Source: Albifimbria verrucaria (taxonomy: Eukaryota; Ascomycota; Sordariomycetes; Hypocreales; Stachybotryaceae). From it: DNA of 64,000 nucleotides. The translations under genes and the position numbers were made by a program. The number at the start of each line of letters is the position of its first letter. Within the stretch, counting starts at the first letter, position 1. The stretch is taken from assembly GCA_020081605.1 (NCBI GenBank), contig JAHREC010000049.1:3472001-3536000 (forward strand), given 5' to 3'. A model generated the notes under the pieces. It saw nothing but the letters and a program-made list of their open reading frames with translations, ran no database searches and had not been told where the DNA came from. Shown one piece after another: positions 11,139 through 22,262 of the stretch.

Positions 11139-13073
11139 ATGCCCGCCAAACAAGCCGAGTCAAATCAATTCCTATTCATCAATGTCAGCAAAACTTCTGG
11201 CGCAGACAAAAGGCAGTATCCATTCCGACCGCTGGACGTGCCTTTGTGCGGCGCAATGAGTGGTCGTCTCGACGCATTCGTCTTCGTGATGCTCAGTCCC
11301 AGCTTCCCAATCGATCATCTCCAGGACAGTCTGCCAGAGTCGCGGGTAGCGAAACATATGATTCACTAAAGGGCGGGGCGGGCTCAAGGGCTGACAAGGA
11401 CCCTGCGCTATGTGCCAGGCCTACTTCGATGCCACGCAGTCAAGGGTCCAACTCCACTTGTGCAAACTGTGGCCATCATCAAGCCCTTCTTTTGATAACT
11501 TCCACCACCAGCAGGCTTTTATATGCGTATCATGCCAGGACGATCGGTCGTTGGGGTTCAACTCCTGGGCTCCATTCACTGGTCGTCCGAACCCTTTTGG
11601 AAACGTTTCAAAGCTCTGGGACCCGAAGGTCCAACTATTTTACGTTATTGTAAGCAGCAAGTCCAATATAACCGATATGTAAGCAGACTTTTGGCGAGGT
11701 TTTAATGTTTTCATCAGATACCACGTTGATTATGCCCCAGACAACTCGGGTTCGTCCCTCCTTTGAAAATACTTCTGTCACTGAACACAAGAAGCGGAAC
11801 CAATGGATGGGCCTCCTGCTGAACACTCCAGCCCTATTCCACGCCTCATTCTGCTTGACTGCGCTACAGCAAAGTGTCGCACATCCTGCATCCCTGAAAG
11901 GCCCACTAACTATAGCCGCACACCATCGTCTTGAGGCCATTCGGGCCATCCAGATCGGTCTAGCAGATCCCGCCACAGCAACTTCGGATGGGATCATTGC
12001 TGCCGTCTTTAGTCTTATTTGTTTTGAGCGCAATATATACAACCTCATCCAACCAGGGACGAATTACGACCCAGTAGTTCTCAAATACAAGCTCACCGAA
12101 ATGGACTCAATCAAATGATTGCCATCCGGGGTGGGATTGAGGGTTTGAGAACAAATAGGATGTTACAAAATCTCTTGGCTAGGTGAGACTATCCTTGTTG
12201 ACAACGTGTGCTCAGCAATTAATGGCGTCTTTCCTTCATAGACATACAGCAACTCAGATGGTTGGACCAAGCCCCTACACGTGTTTTACACCATCAAGTC
12301 TGGTGGTGCATTTTCCAGAAAATTACCCAGCCTCGTCACAATTCTTCAACTCTCCCAGTACCATGTTGCGTCGATTTCAAGAAGCCGGTCTGGACATGAA
12401 TCTTCTCGGGTTTGCTCAATGTGCAGAGTGTCTTCTTCATGACACACACGCATGGGCCCAAGCTCCCGACAGTTACCAGATGACCATGAGCGAAATTGAC
12501 TACCACCATCTCGGTCTCATGCGAGTTATTTTACGATGGCACATGGATGCCGAAGAAGCAGGAAATTTGACTCCAGATGAAGGACTCATCAGTATCGCTA
12601 TATCGCATTCAGTTGCTTTGAATTACCGAGACAGTTGGCTGATTTCCAATATCTGTCGAACCCCTATTATAGCATGGATCGTCAACCATTTGTCTGACCC
12701 GGATGTTATGGAAGTCTTGTACCGCAAAAAGCTCGACATCTGGGTTGTATTTATGCTTCTAACATATACCTGCGGATTTGACGACATTGAAGAGCAAATA
12801 TGGGTAATTTGGCACGCTGCCATCGCCAAACGCAAAGGATCCATCATGGGTTTTCGGGATCTCATGAAAATTCTAGAGAATGGTCTGTGGGATCCTACCT
12901 TTGAGGTATTCGCACGGTTCATTTGGGATGAGACGCAGCTGCACATTACCCAGTTGAACCAGAACCAGGGCTTTAGTGCAGGCGTCATTAAATCGTCTCG
13001 GAAACTGCTCCAACTTATTGCGTCAATTGTCGTTTCTGACCCGTACCACAACTCTTCTCGCGGCGCGACTTGA
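11139..13073 (+). CDS. fungal-specific transcription factor domain protein (frameshifted)
   Basis: Starts MPAKQAESNQFLFINVSK, the common opening of fungal regulators that have the transcription-factor domain but no N-terminal Zn2Cys6 cluster, followed by a basic stretch (RRNEWSSRRIRLR). Proposed exons: 11139-11649, 11718-12182 and 12242-13073. Introns: 11650-11717 (GTAAGC..CAG) and 12183-12241 (GTGAGA..TAG). The core shows HRNGLNQMIAIRGGIEGL, the H-x-x-GL-x-x-M-x-x-x-RGG-x-x-x-L signature of the Fungal_trans_2 (PF11951) class. Missing single bases are inferred near 11211, between 11380 and 11420, near the first intron and near 12093. With four restored bases the frame closes at 603 residues. 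It probably acts in the nucleus; the neighbouring beta-propeller and enoyl reductase are possible targets, which is inference. Confidence 0.7.
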
Positions 13074-13226
13074 CCGTATTCTAAAGGGACAAATCAAATG
13101 TCAACAAAAGCTCAATACGGTGTTCATATGGAAATGAAAATTCGTTAATCTATTTTGCGAAATTGCTATTATACACACACAGAACTAAAGTCATTTTACA
13201 TGCAATACTCAACGAGACAACTTATG

Positions 13227-14232
13227 TCAATGTTTCCTGGTATCGACGGCGACCACTTTACTACTGCTGGTTACAACGTACAGCAGGTGCTGGTCCTTCT
13301 TGGTTCTTCCAAAAGCTGCTGCTGTATCACCAGCGAGCAAGTCGTCGTTTTGGGCAATAACGACGCCTCTCAAAAATCTGCCCTTGCTATCTGGCTTCAC
13401 GGCAATGACGGAACTATTCACGTTGGTTGTGAGATAAAGAGTGGAGTCTGGACCAATCGTAAAGTCGTCAAATCCGGCAGCTATTTCTTTGGGGGCGACC
13501 AGCACAGTTTCCACTGGGTTCTTGGCGTTGCCGTTACCTCTTGGCCTGAGCTTCGTTCGGAAGAGATTGACGGTATCAAAGTTGGTGAAATAGAGCCAAC
13601 CGTCTAAGACGCGGATACCGTTGATACCAATGTATGCCCATGGATTACCAACGACAGGATCCATCTCAGGGGCTTTGACTGCGACGCTTTGGTGTCCAGT
13701 TTTTGTGTTCAACTCCCAAACCTCTCCATTGACAGAGTCTGCAATAAGAACAACAGGAGGCTTAGCCGACAGAGTAGTGACGCCGTTGGGTCCATGGAGT
13801 TGCGGCAAGGCTGCGATGGTCTTTGCAACTGGGCCCTTTTGTGGTTGAAATCGAGGCTAAAGATTGACGTTGAATTGGCTTCGAAGCCAGTTCCCCAGTG
13901 TAGTTGGCACCGGCAACCACGAAAACATCCGGGGCTGTTTCTGTGATTCCGAAGAGACTGCTAGTTCCAGGAAGCGTGTAGACAAGAGACACAGAGGGAC
14001 TGGGGCTTGTCGGGTCGGCTACCTCGTACACCGACGCATTGGGGGTTATGGTAGTTAACAGCAATGCTCCATTGCGTCGGACGGCAAAGTTTTCAATCCA
14101 AATGCTCTCTGAAAACTGGAAAATTTCCTTGGTTGTGAGAGGCAAGGGTGTCTTGGAATGGGGACGAGCAGCGGCAATTGATAGGGCTGAAAAGACACCT
14201 AGCAAGCTTTGCTTGGCAGTGAAGGACCACAT
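13227..14232 (-). CDS. secreted six-bladed beta-propeller (SMP-30/gluconolactonase-like; frameshifted)
   Basis: Start at 14232 gives MWSFTAKQSLLGVFSALSIAAARP, a signal peptide; the longer frame start at 14256 is less likely. Motifs in order: WIENFAVRRNGALLLTT, LFGITETAPDVFVVAGANY, HGPNGVTTLS, VVLIADSVNGEVWELNTKTG, GINGIRVLDGWLYFTN, DDFTIGPDSTLYLTTN. This is the layout of the fungal SMP-30-like propeller family, which includes hetero-Diels-Alderases of meroterpenoid pathways as well as uncharacterised secreted proteins. Breaks: C-run 13893-13896 (one more G on the coding strand gives TGGTGFEANSTS) and T-run 13837-13840 (one more A gives NHKKGPVAKTI). Repaired length is 335 residues. The closeness to a ToxD-like reductase and a regulator hints at a small metabolite locus, but no backbone enzyme is present. 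Confidence 0.75.
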
Positions 14233-15029
14233 TGTTGGCAATGGTTTAGAACTCAATGTTGGTAGTTAGGAGCTAATAAGTGATGAATGCTGAGATCTTG
14301 GATGCTAAAATATCTCTCGATATCTTCAGGATAATTGCCGACTTTATAGACTTGCATAGCCATCATTAGGCCTGATATAATAGACTCTTCTTTTACTAAT
14401 TCATTATTACAAACGAACACTGCCGACGGCTCCGCGCTTTGTGCATTTCTATACCCAAGTCTTGATAATCTGAACACGGAGGATTGTGGTTCGGCTCGTT
14501 CAACCACCAATCATGTTCAACACTTTACTACCATAGGGCTCTCCCATGTGGATCAGCGAATCCTTCTATTTTTTCAAGGCGGAACGCTTGGGCCACTTTT
14601 CGTTTGAATCATTCTCCCAAAGAGGAAGGTCATCGGCATAGCCAGCCGGACAAAGGCTCCGCCAAAGCTCCAGACGATGCCGATTGGCCATGCTGCTTAA
14701 CAGTTGGGACCCTGAGAATCTTTAGTCACTCTCTAGCGCTGACTGATACAAGACAGCCGGCCAGGACTCTGCCATCATGCTGTTTCAACTTTACCAGTAA
14801 CAGACTTTAGCATGTAGATATCAGATTCCGATTGTCAATGAGGGAATTGGTTGGTCAGCGGTTCAATACAAGCTGATTTTCCAATAGGTCCAATGTTGTG
14901 AGTCTCAATAACATAAGTATGCCTCCATCCTCCACAAAGCCTCGACCCATCAAGGCGTGCTCAACTACTCGAAGCACTTCTCATCATTGCTAAAGCTCCA
15001 AGCCCTCAATATCACCTACACATACTACA
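14233..15029. other. divergent promoter region
   Basis: About 0.8 kb shared by the beta-propeller (minus) and the enoyl reductase (plus); the two genes may be co-regulated from it. No additional gene seen. Confidence 0.4.
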
Positions 15030-16053
15030 ATGAAGGCCCTCACTACTGTCGAGAACCACGGTGTTGCGGTTGGGGATGTTCCCATACCTACACCTGGGCC
15101 TGGGGAAGTCCTAATCAAAGTGCACTACGTTGCACAAAACCCTACAGATTGGAAGGCAGCGGCCTCTAACCCACCTGGACGTGTCATCGGCTGCGATTTT
15201 GCTGGGACCATCGCCGAATCGAATGGTTCACAGTGGCAAGAAGGCCAGCGCGTGGGTGGCTTTGTGTACGGCACTACAGCCACTCCACCTCGTGGTGCCT
15301 TTGCTGAATACCTAATTACGGAGTCTTCCCTCATATTTGCCATCCCGGATGGTGTATCCGATCAGGCAGCTTCGGCTGTGCCGCTGGCCTTTGCTACGGC
15401 TGTACAAGTTTTGTTCCAGCGTCTTCAACTACCAGAACCAACCGAGCCCGCAGCAACCCCTTTCCCGTCCTAGTAAACGGCGGCGCATCCTCAGTTGGCA
15501 TGTATGCCATTCAGCTCTGCAAGCTTGCTGGTCTGTTTGTAGTTGCCACTGGTTCCAAGCGAAACCACAATCTCCTCAAGGAGCTGGGAGCAGATGCGAC
15601 CGTGGACTACAACGACGCTGACTGGGTTGAGCAAATTCGTACGCTAACCAAGGGAACCTCAAGCATGCATTTGAAGCCATCTCAGAGAAGGAAACTACTT
15701 CGGCCATAGCAGGAGCATTAGCACCAGGGGGACATATACTGTGCATCCTACCACGCAAGCAGGAAGACATTGACTCAACGCTAGACGTCAAAGTCGAATC
15801 AACCTTGGTCTATGCCGTGTTTGAGCGACCAGTCCCTTATGGCGCCATCTTTGATAATTGCGGAGAGTCTACACCCAAGGACAAAGCTGTATGGGAAAAG
15901 TATTTGACGCTGCTGCCGGGATGGCTAGCAGATGGTAAGATTAAGCCCAACCCAGTCAAGGAGCTAGGTGGAATTGAAGATATTCCCAAGGGATTCAAGG
16001 CGATGCAGGAAGGCAGTGTAAGGGCCGAAAAGCTCATCTACAAAATTGCATAA
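15030..16053 (+). CDS. ToxD-like zinc-binding/enoyl reductase, MDR family (frameshifted)
   Basis: The N-terminus MKALTTVENHGVAVGDVPIP with PGPGEVLIKVHYVAQNPTDWK and GRVIGCDFAGTI is typical of the ToxD/trans-enoyl-reductase branch of medium-chain reductases. The nucleotide-binding site is NGGASSVGMYAIQLCKLAG, a variant of G-x-G-x-x-G, so NADPH is the probable cofactor. Two breaks: C-run 15457-15460 (one more C gives TPFPVLVNGGAS) and AA at 15655-15656 (one more A gives GNLKHAFEAISEKE). Repaired length is 341 residues, normal for the family. No zinc-ligand cysteines are present. Such enzymes serve in trans with PKSs or reduce enones; here no PKS is within reach, so its partner may lie outside the window. 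Confidence 0.85.
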
Positions 16054-17202
16054 GTTACTTCCCAATTACATAAATACAAATAAAAGAAAAGTCATAAAAC
16101 TCGCCTAAATGACCCTAGAGATAAATCTGAATTGTGCAAGATTGTTTATGTACAGATCAAGAACGTGCACTTTGGGAGTAGCATCACTTGGTCATTATCG
16201 CGTACTTGACCGCAATTTGCGAGGACTAGGGAATTTATGTCCCACGTGTCGTGGTCTCTACTGGGAACCGCTCGGCCAGAGATATTTGGCGGGAACAGAG
16301 ATTGGTGATTGGGCAATGCTAGGCCAGGCATAAGCGAGGTTTGACTAGGAACTTCGAGCCAATTGGAGATCACTTGCTCTTTCAAGATGGATATGCAAAA
16401 GTTCCCTCAAGACTTCTATTACTATACAGGTGAAGTCCTATAATGAGATAGGCTATGTACGACTTCGCCTCTTTACGTATGATTGATCTTATGCTCTCAG
16501 TCTGTCGAACGCGGAACGGTTTCCTGTGGGCACTCGGCAAATACGTACGCTGTGATCAAGGACAACTCATACTATGATTCTACGAGGGGACAATCTCAAC
16601 CAGTCAAGTTGGCCTTCTGCCCTTGATAATGCCTAGATGGTGGCATCTATTATTAGACAAGACATAACTTCAACCGATTGCCAAGCACAAGAGCTGCAGC
16701 GGGAAGACGAGGACAAATACTCAATTATTCTGTGGATTCGCGACGATGAGGCTGTAATAGTGGCGTTCTTTAGGCTATTCGTAGTGTGAATCATTGCCGT
16801 GCCAGGTGGGATGTTCATGCGTACTAGCGTGAAGTGACTACGACGAGTTGAAAGAATTGGAATGCATTCCGTATCGGCATGTCAAAATGACTAGCTACAA
16901 TGTTGAGCGATGCAACGTATCACATGTACCTACAACACCAAGCGGCGCAGTAATAATAATCAGCACGGCAATATGAAGCGGCTCGGCAATATGAAGCGGC
17001 GCAGCAATATTGAACGACATGGCGTAGTGTATTCGCAAGACAATAGAACCAGCAACCTCAGGTCAACAGTATATCAATTGAATATTGTCAAAGTATAAGT
17101 AGCTGGTTGATTCTCTTTCATCCGCTGTCTCTTTACCCTCATCCAACATTGTTAGCTTCTACAGTCTTCTAAACTACCACATAAATACCCAGCACCTTCA
17201 AC
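16054..17202. other. intergenic, 1.1 kb, with short repeat
   Basis: No gene is supported. A frame at 16910-17098 encodes only repeats of the element listed at 16966-17019. Confidence 0.4.
16966..17019. repeat. 18-bp direct repeat, three units
   Basis: Units CGGCAATATGAAGCGGCT (16966-16983) and CGGCAATATGAAGCGGCG (16984-17001) differ by one base; a third, degenerate unit follows at 17002-17019. It lies about 180 bp upstream of a small secreted protein gene. Confidence 0.75.
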
Positions 17203-17648
17203 ATGCTCTTCAACGTCCTCACCACTACTGCCCTCGCAGCCTGCGCCCTTCTGGCTGCTCCGGTTCTAGGAAGCCCTCTTGACACTGTCCCTCCCGGCCT
17301 TGAGTCGCACCTCGAGAGCCGGGCCTCGGACGTAACTGTCAAATTTTGGGATAGCACAACATGCAAGCGCTCAAACTCCAAGAAGAGTTACAACAGTGGA
17401 AGATGTCTTAATGTAGCGTCGGTCGACCATGCTGTTAGCATGCAAGAGAGAAAGAAGCACAGCTGCCATAGTAAGTTGCAGATTTTCCCCAGACCTTGAG
17501 ACAATAGGCCCCGCGCTTACCAACTCTTTCCTTATTAGTGATCAGATACGAGAACAAAGATTGCAAGGGATATTCCGAGAAACAGCTTAATCTCGATGAT
17601 TGCTTCAATATTGGAGACCGATGGGAGTCTCTCAAGATTCAGTGCTAG
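17203..17648 (+). CDS. small secreted cysteine-rich protein, 125 aa
   Basis: Exons 17203-17470 and 17539-17648 are separated by a 68-bp intron (GTAAGT..TTATTAG). The exons sum to 378 bp with no break. Signal peptide MLFNVLTTTALAACALLAAP, then a short pro-region (LDTVPPGLESHLESRA) ending just before SDVTVKFWDSTTC, so processing there is plausible. The mature part has six cysteines (TTCKR, GRCLN, HSCHM, KDCKG, DDCFN, final IQC), enough for three disulfides. Exon 2 adds MIRYENKDCKGYSEKQLNLDD and DRWESLKIQC. No known domain recognised; it is a candidate effector or extracellular structural peptide. Reading through the donor would give a false stop 30 bases further on. AATAAA at 17738-17743 may serve as a polyadenylation signal. 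Confidence 0.8.
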
Positions 17649-19248
17649 ACGGAGACTTGCTTAGGCTTTCATTCTTGTATCGGATACTGTCAATTGGTAT
17701 CTTGACCAGTGCATAACGTTTGTCGGGGCTATACACGAATAAAGGGATTTCATTTGAAATTTAGCATGACGAGTCCGGGACACATGGCAATGGGCTCTGT
17801 CCATGTACTTTCACCTTCTTTCATACCCTCTACAGCTACAGTTCTGATTCCATGATTTCAATAAACATTAAAATTAACATGACCAATCTATGTGATGCCA
17901 AGCTTCGACTAATATAGACGTCTGATTTGAGTCCTATTATTTGTGGTGTCCTCTTACTGACTAACATGCCTTCGATGCAGCACTGAAATTTTGAACATGA
18001 CCATCGCTCTTTTCTTGAACTTTTCGTTTCTTTTTCTTTTTCCTTTTGGAGACGGGGAGACTCGCCGCCTAGGAAACGCCTCATCGGCCTGTCAAAGTAC
18101 CTTGACCTCTCTGGTTAAAAGCGTCGCTTAATGGTCCAGCGCTATGTTCTCAACGGGTGGGTGAAGAAGGCTGAGTTACAAAACACCAGCTGGACCTTTG
18201 TATATTAGTTTCCAACAGGATAGTTTACAATACTTGTACGATGCGGGCACAGAGCCGAGGATAACTTACACTTTAACGTACCGGTAAATGTACTCACTAT
18301 ACACTCCATGTCGTGGGTGGAGTTACCCTATATCTTTGGGACGCCAGATATTCTTTAGCAACGAACCTTGCAGCATACTTCTAGCTAGGTCATTGCATTT
18401 ATCGCACGTTCTGGCAAGTTGTAGGCTATTTAAAACAGCATAAGAAGACCCTAGTGGCGGTATAATATGGGAGGCTGTTGCTTTAAAATGAGGAAACGTC
18501 GCGGATGAATTTGGTTCCCTCGCTCTATCATTGCACGCACGTTCAAGTTCGAGGACGCAAGGAAGGCAATAATATGTTCTATAAGTCCGTAATGGTGGGA
18601 ATTAACAACCAATGAATCAGTAACCACACTCCAGCTGTCGCCACAAGAAGTCGCCATGGGATGATAGCATTAAAGGATAGACACAGCTCCATTGTACCAT
18701 GTTCTTCACCGGTGGCCTGCGGGAGTTTGACGGGAATTAAGGGGCGTCTTGGTCTGACATTTTTCCATAAAAGAGGTGCAAGGATCATTGAACCTGAAAT
18801 TTGTGATCTGCCCAGGCCGGAGAAGTGCAGATTCGTAGGGAACATGATCAACACAGCACACATATTGGCTAGATGATGGGACTCGGGATATAAAAGCATC
18901 TTCGGATACAAAGGCAGGCAAACTCAGTGAGCGTCTTGCAGATTGCTGGCATCGACTTCGACTGTGAAAAGGCCGTGGGGGTAATACAGCTCTTCCACTC
19001 CGAAGCCTTTTGAGGCAGGGCCTTCTAGACACAACGTATGTCTCTCCACTTGTACTGAGTGTGATTTGGTTTAGGAGCAACGCTGGAAAACATGTAACGA
19101 AGTCACTGGGAAGTTTCTGCACAGTAATAGGTCCTAATGGTGTAGTATTGTGGTTTGTCCTCTCCCATAACTGCTAGTCTAGCTCCCATGACTGCTAGTC
19201 TGGTCTTTCTACACTATAGAACCGTTTTCATGGTTGAGTGGCCTTGGT
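17649..19248. other. intergenic, 1.6 kb
   Basis: No gene is firmly supported. On the minus strand near 18950-19070 there is an open stretch ending VEVDASNLQDAH that could be an alternative last exon of the small secreted gene at 19249-19568. A 21-bp imperfect tandem repeat lies at 19162-19203. Confidence 0.35.
19162..19203. repeat. 21-bp imperfect tandem repeat
   Basis: Two adjacent units, CTCCCATAACTGCTAGTCTAG and the same with two changes (CTCCCATGACTGCTAGTCTGG), just downstream of a small secreted gene read on the minus strand. Confidence 0.7.
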
Positions 19249-19568
19249 TTAGCACGAGTTATCCTCGACCAGGCAGGCAGGGACTGGCGAGCTGTCAGTG
19301 TGTGCTTTGCCTTGTGCAAAAATTGAACTTACCACAGAAAGCAGGGTTTCCAGAGGCCCGCGCACAATTGTCCACACAGTTCTGATCAACGATCCATCCA
19401 CGCTCTGTATAAGTTAGGACAATATATCATTTAGAGTACGGCCAAGCTTTTTCACTAACTGCAAACGATGCTTCGCTCGGTAAGATCAGTCTTGGCGTTT
19501 ACCTCCACAACTGGGGCGGCTAGACCCGCAGAAGCGAGAGCTAGGACGAAGGCGAACGTGAAGCGCAT
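19249..19568 (-). CDS. small secreted cysteine-rich protein, about 71 aa
   Basis: Exons on the minus strand: 19568-19460, 19404-19333 and 19283-19249. Introns: 19459-19405 (55 bp, GTTAGT..CTAACTTATACAG) and 19332-19284 (49 bp, GTAAGT..CTGAC..CCAG). The total is 216 bp. Exon 1 encodes MRFTFAFVLALASAGLAAP, a clear signal peptide. The mature part has six cysteines spaced C-x9-C-x3-C-x9-C-x3-C-x6-C; the C-x3-C...C-x3-C pair recalls helical-hairpin peptides, but that comparison is only by spacing. Exons 1 and 2 are well supported. The last exon is less certain: a longer second intron ending near 19075 would also keep frame and give a different C-terminus. A TATA box sits about 120 bp upstream. It is too small and too split to appear as an open reading frame. 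Confidence 0.5.
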
Positions 19569-19689
19569 TTTGATGGGTTAAAAGGGTTTTTGTAAAAACC
19601 AAAAGGGACTTCTGTAGATTCAAGGCAGATGATGAAACTAGATTGAATGCGATGATGATCAACCTCAGAGACGGGCATATCAACCAACT

Positions 19690-19696
19690 TTATATA
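19690..19696 (-). promoter_or_regulatory. TATA box of small secreted gene
   Basis: The minus strand reads TATATAA about 120 bp upstream of the ATG at 19568. Confidence 0.4.
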
Positions 19697-19740
19697 GCCA
19701 ACATATCACAGCCTGCAATACTTGATACCTTCAAAATGCC

Positions 19741-20540
19741 TTACATAACCTGATCAAGGGAGGTGCTGACCCTGAATACCACCGTAAGCACTTGGTCTAG
19801 GATAAGGGCAGAGTTGCCGATTCGGTAACACTTCCTGATGAGGACAACCATGATAGCGGATATTCGGATCTGATAAATGGTGCACGACAGGTATACACAA
19901 CCGACGATGATGGGGATTTGCGCTGTAAGAGCCAGCTTCTTGTGGTAGGCTGAGTCTACGACCTCCATTGTCGAGCAGCCGAAACCCACAAGTCAACCCC
20001 AATCTAATGTCACGGACCGAAGACATAGCGGTGTAAGGCAGTCCCGCGCAAAATCCGCTGCTAAATTCCAACCAGGGTGGACGTCGGTTGTTGGCCACGC
20101 GACTTCCGTGTCGGAGTTGTGTTCGATGAACGACAATGCCACGAGTTCTTATCCGCGGGGTTTGAAGGTGAATTGACAACACTATTTCAAATCTTGATCA
20201 TAATGGAACATATTCGTGAGACCGTCCCATATTAGGTTTTACATCTTGGAGGCACTGTGAATATTTGGTGTCTGCCATCATGCTCGAATCTGAGGAGTTT
20301 CGCGATCATCTCCAATGCGGTGCTGCCAGCAGGGTTAATCGACTTCGCCTCATCCAACTCGCACGATGGTACCAAAGATGGGCCTTTCTCCGTCTTGAGT
20401 AGAACTGGGATGTTTGCTGATACAAGCAACTCCTTTCGTAACTTGTCGCCAGAGAAGGAGGGCTTAACAGTTGGTCAAGCACTACGAGAGATGCCCATCA
20501 GCTCGGCCGTTGCAGGGTGCATTCAACCATAGCCAGATAC
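19741..20540 (-). other. coding-like remnant, unidentified
   Basis: The minus strand holds a long frame from about 20530 to 20232, interrupted by one TGA, reading in part SGDKLRKELLVSANIPVLL. A second stretch follows, with HPGWNLAADFARDCLTP and a hydrophobic end (IPIIVGCVYLSCTIY, about 19925-19870). The pieces could be exons of one decayed gene. The plus strand is also open over 20257-20532, so the coding strand is not certain. No family recognised. Confidence 0.25.
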
Positions 20541-22262
20541 AGGCAAAGACGAAGGCACGGCAACTTTGGTGCCGGGTAATGAAACCACCCCTCTTTGGTA
20601 TTCGGCCGCGTTCAACGGTAATAACGGTCTAGGTAAGTGGTTACAGATGCACAAGGTTGTAAGATCCAGGATGACCCACGCTTATCGACCAGCACTCTGT
20701 AGGTGATGTCTGGCCGCACCAAACGATTGGCTCAGAATGTATGTACAATAGCGAGGGCCCGTGCCCGGCACCAACCGCCGGATGCGAGGTCCCGTAAAGG
20801 GGTTGCTTGAAGGGTGTTGTGATTAGCATATGTCAAATGACCCGTTGGCACTGTCGTGGCCCATCAAGGGTTTAGGTGCGTTTCTACTAACATGTCCGAC
20901 CGCCCGCCACCAATTCCATTGGGACGCAGTTCTTTAGATCATGCTTGTAGGTAATAGGGCATGGCTGATGTTGAACACAGCAGTCTGGGGTTGCGGGAGA
21001 CTAGTCATCTTGGCACGGGATCTAGCCGCTAGGTGAAGCTTGGCTTCAGGAGATCTCGGCCATGGGCCCAGGGTGGAGTATGTGGAGTAAGTAGCCTAGT
21101 GAGGCGTCCAGTTAGACTGGGAAAAGCCTTCAGGAGACGGTCCAGGGCCAGAAAGCTTTGATCTCAAGCCATGGAATAAATACCCAATACAGTAACTTAG
21201 TTGCCCGACCAGTTACCAATAAACGTTCCGCTATTTGTGCCTCGAGTTGCTTCTTCTAAATTCTCCAAAACATCTAGATTACCCCTCTCCTCTCCATTTC
21301 GACGCTTGCCTCCATTTTGAGAACAAGTTTAGCCAAGTCTGATGCTGAAGATGGTGGATTTCCCAGGATCGTCCATTTCTCCTAAATCGCACACAAGCGG
21401 ATGTGACTTTGGAAGATTCTGTGCGGTCTCTCTCAAGCCCAATTTACTGATTTCTTTCGCCTTTTGGTACCTCCGTCGGAATAAGCAAAAGGAAAAACCG
21501 GGTGGGCTCTAGGGTATGGCAAAGGCAATATCAATTACAACGTCAAGGGCCTGTAGCAAATGCCTCCGGCGGCGATTGCATCGAGCCGGCCTCGCTACGC
21601 TCGATATCACGACTATTAGGACTCGAGACAGCCGGTTCAGGATTGTCGGGGTCCTAGAGATCAGGTTCATCAGCATCTTCAGCATCGTCAAGGCGGTCAG
21701 GGCTCGAGGCAGCAGGATCAGCAGCATCGCCATAGGGCTCAGGGCTCAGGGCATGGCAGATTAAAAACGCCAAGAGTATATCATCAACAGACACATTAAC
21801 CTCTGACCAACAGCCTCACGCAATAAGACTTTCAACTAGTCGCAGATAATATAGACAAGCCTCAATCTAATTATCCTCTTATTAAGGAAGCAATGCAGAA
21901 GCTGCCCTAAAAATCTTTACCACTTCCGCTTGAGGACTTCGTGCTCTTCCCTCGCTCTTTCGCTTTGCGTGATCAGTTGCAGCGAGCCAACACGAACCCT
22001 TTCCCACCCGGCAGCCCCACGGCTGGGATATGCTAAGCCAATGAAGACATCAGCACAAGGGTGGTGGGCAGGGGTTGGTAGGCAGGAGGCTCAAGCACCG
22101 AAACCCCTCAAAGCGAGGCTTGATGCATTCTACGCAACATATTGTGTAGGTGATAAGCATTTGGCTTTTGAGAGTTCACTGAATTTTGCAAGTGTATGTA
22201 TTCTTAGATGTAGTACAGTCAACTGCCACTCCCAAAACGCAGCCACTTTATACCCACAGCAC
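20541..22262. other. intergenic, 1.7 kb, acidic coding-like relic
   Basis: No gene is supported. Over 21530-21750 the minus strand in one frame spells a D/E/P/A-rich, low-complexity chain (many GAT, GAC and CCT codons) interrupted by a stop, resembling an acidic linker of a lost protein or element. The rest shows nothing recognisable. The end forms the P450 promoter. Confidence 0.3.

Noticed and set aside
19754..20182. 142-codon minus frame as a protein
   Set aside because: Arginine-, histidine- and proline-rich out-of-frame reading; a neighbouring frame looks more protein-like, and neither is complete.
21516..21764. Arg/Ser/Ile-rich plus-strand frame
   Set aside because: It is the complement of the acidic low-complexity relic and has no start context or motif.
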